Assembly: GCA_019843655.1 (NCBI GenBank)
Contig: JACDQD010000006.1
Location: 24,880,246 to 24,944,245, forward strand
Direction of reading: 5' to 3'
Length of the DNA stretch: 64,000 nt
Source: Lethocerus indicus
Lineage: Eukaryota; Arthropoda; Insecta; Hemiptera; Belostomatidae
Shown: positions 62,463 through 64,000 of the stretch, one piece after another
Layout of the letters: every line of letters begins with the position of its first letter
How positions within the stretch are numbered: the first letter of the stretch is position 1
Translations under genes and position numbers: made by a program
The notes under the pieces: generated by a model
What the model saw: only the letters and a program-made list of their open reading frames with translations
Database searches by the model: none
Told to the model about the DNA's origin: nothing

Positions 62463-64000
62463 TTAAATGAGCGAAGGTTTCGGCTACCAAAACTTGAATT
62501 ATCACTAATTTCCTGTAGTTAACTGAGAGGGCTCCATTGGAAGCGATTTTGACCTTACCTTCCGGGTCCTCTCGGGTGTTGCCCGCTTCCAACGTTTCGG
62601 AACCCTTACTGTTATTACTGCGATCATACCGTACGTTTCGTTACGGCTGCATCCGCAGCAAAGCTTGTCGCCGGCCACTGAGGTCGACCCCGAGCATAAA
62701 GTAGTGTTTTCTAAACTCGTCCACAATACCCGACCATTAGATTAATGACCCTCGACCGGAAAACTCTGATAATTATCGCCGATGAATTATTATGTGGACG
62801 CGGCTGTGTCCGGAGCCGTGTTGAAACATAACTTAGAGGGGGTAACGTCGCCAGAAATTTATGGCTCCCTCCCCCCCCGTAAAAACGGATCTTTTGTAAA
62901 AAGGCAAGCGACCGCCGACAACGCACCATTAGACCGGTGGGTCAGTTGGCATCGTTATACTTTATTCCATTACAATGCGCGCCTAAACCGCCCCCGCAAC
63001 CCTCGCGCCTTAATACACACCCGGCAATAAATCATAGGGGGCCGGGGACCGCACTCCACTTATCTGGTCGATTGCCAGATCGCCCCGACCGGGCGGATTA
63101 TCGGGAACATCCTACCCGTATCCTGTCGCCCCCACGTCCAGTTCTTTGACAATCCAGATTGTCCCGCTGAAATCCCAGTCTCTAATTAAAACCGGCCGGC
63201 GCCATTATACTGGCGTTGGTCGTCAAAAATGATCTGAAACTGGACCACGACAGAGGTTTTACATTCAAGCGCCTATTTTCATTTCCACTGCTTTAAAAAG
63301 CAAAAACTTTTTTTACTACTACACGCGTTTAATATATTAAAATTCTAGTGTCTCTGGAAGTGAACCTTTTCAGAAAGAAAGACCCAGATATAATTTTATC
63401 AGAAAATGCAGATTTTTGTTGGCGTTCCGAATCCTTTAGGATATCTTGCGACCACGTTGAGACGACATGGATTTTTCAAGAAAAAAATTGGGAGCCCCGA
63501 AATCACGATGTTTGAAGGTCCGTTTGGGTCCACTGCAAAGAATTCTGTCGGTAAATTAGTGAAACGCATCCTTCGCGCCCTGTTACCCAACATATTCACC
63601 CTGTTAAACATATTTCGTTGGTCGTTTATGTTCAACAGATTTGACTTGAGACAAATTCCCATTCGTCTCGGCTGGTTATGTGCGTTATAAATGGAAAAAT
63701 TTTCCCAGCCTTTCACCTAGGTTACCCGCCGGTTTTAGTATTGCCGACCGCCGGTATAGACTATTAATAACATCTTGTAATATGTAAGTTGGGAACTAAG
63801 AGCGCCCCTTTGATTAAGCATGAAAAGCTTCTCTAATCCTAAAATGTACTTCCTACTTACCCCCGGGGAGGACAATCTTAAGTTAGAGTTATAGGGTGGT
63901 GCTAGGAAGCGGGGTGGGGCGGGGGTTTCACAACAACCCCTAAATCCTGCGCGGGGCACATCACTCACGTTCCCTCGTCTTCTTTTCCACTGACCTTTCT

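Larger units (their letters stand above)
60392..64000. other. Single-copy DNA to the window end, no gene recognised
   Basis: The longest frame is 63399-63716 on the minus strand (105 codons), with an overlapping plus-strand frame. Neither is recognised. Small features are a (GGA)n stretch, an ATT-rich stretch and two GC hairpins near 62120-62152, listed separately. No RNA gene was seen. Confidence 0.35.

Noticed and set aside
62505..62726. Basic minus-strand frame and CCGAAACGTTGG-type motif as a retroelement tail
   Set aside because: No reverse transcriptase, endonuclease or repeated copy was seen. The resemblance is too general.

Overview
The window looks like non-coding DNA from a eukaryotic nuclear genome, probably an invertebrate and plausibly an arthropod. 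I base this on long gene-free AT/GC-mosaic DNA, CpG dinucleotides that are not depleted, short scattered open frames with no bacterial-style gene packing, a satellite array, foldback/MITE-like elements, microsatellites and a 100-N scaffold gap. No gene family, tRNA, rRNA or snRNA was recognised, so the taxonomic guess is weak.

Layout. 1-205 is a G-rich tandem repeat of about 75 bp, followed by a single-copy flank to 848. 849-6241 is a GC-rich satellite of 31 head-to-tail 173-bp units (array 1). 6242-19338 is 13.1 kb of low-repeat DNA (copy 1), ended by a 100-N gap at 19339-19438. 19439-24460 is a second array of the same satellite, about 30 units and much noisier. 24461-37704 is a second, nearly identical copy of the 13-kb block (copy 2). 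The sequence then continues through a (TA)27 tract into about 26 kb of single-copy DNA with several small repeats, to 64000.

The dominant feature is the order [173-bp satellite + 13-kb block] - gap - [173-bp satellite + 13-kb block]. The two blocks differ by rare substitutions and many small, often homopolymer, indels. The position of the gap and the contig ends around it fit two haplotypes (or two assemblies) of one locus placed in tandem by mistake. A real 18.2-kb tandem duplication is the alternative.

The most interesting biological signals are two. One is the nucleosome-length satellite, with two short hairpins per unit and a local A/B alternation of unit types. The other is a dispersed foldback repeat family with long inverted arms, seen in at least six forms, all shortened, rearranged or single-arm. 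A separate element of about 225 bp with roughly 30-bp terminal inverted repeats lies at 38981-39204. No protein-coding gene is claimed. A few open frames bounded by splice-like signals are listed at low confidence.
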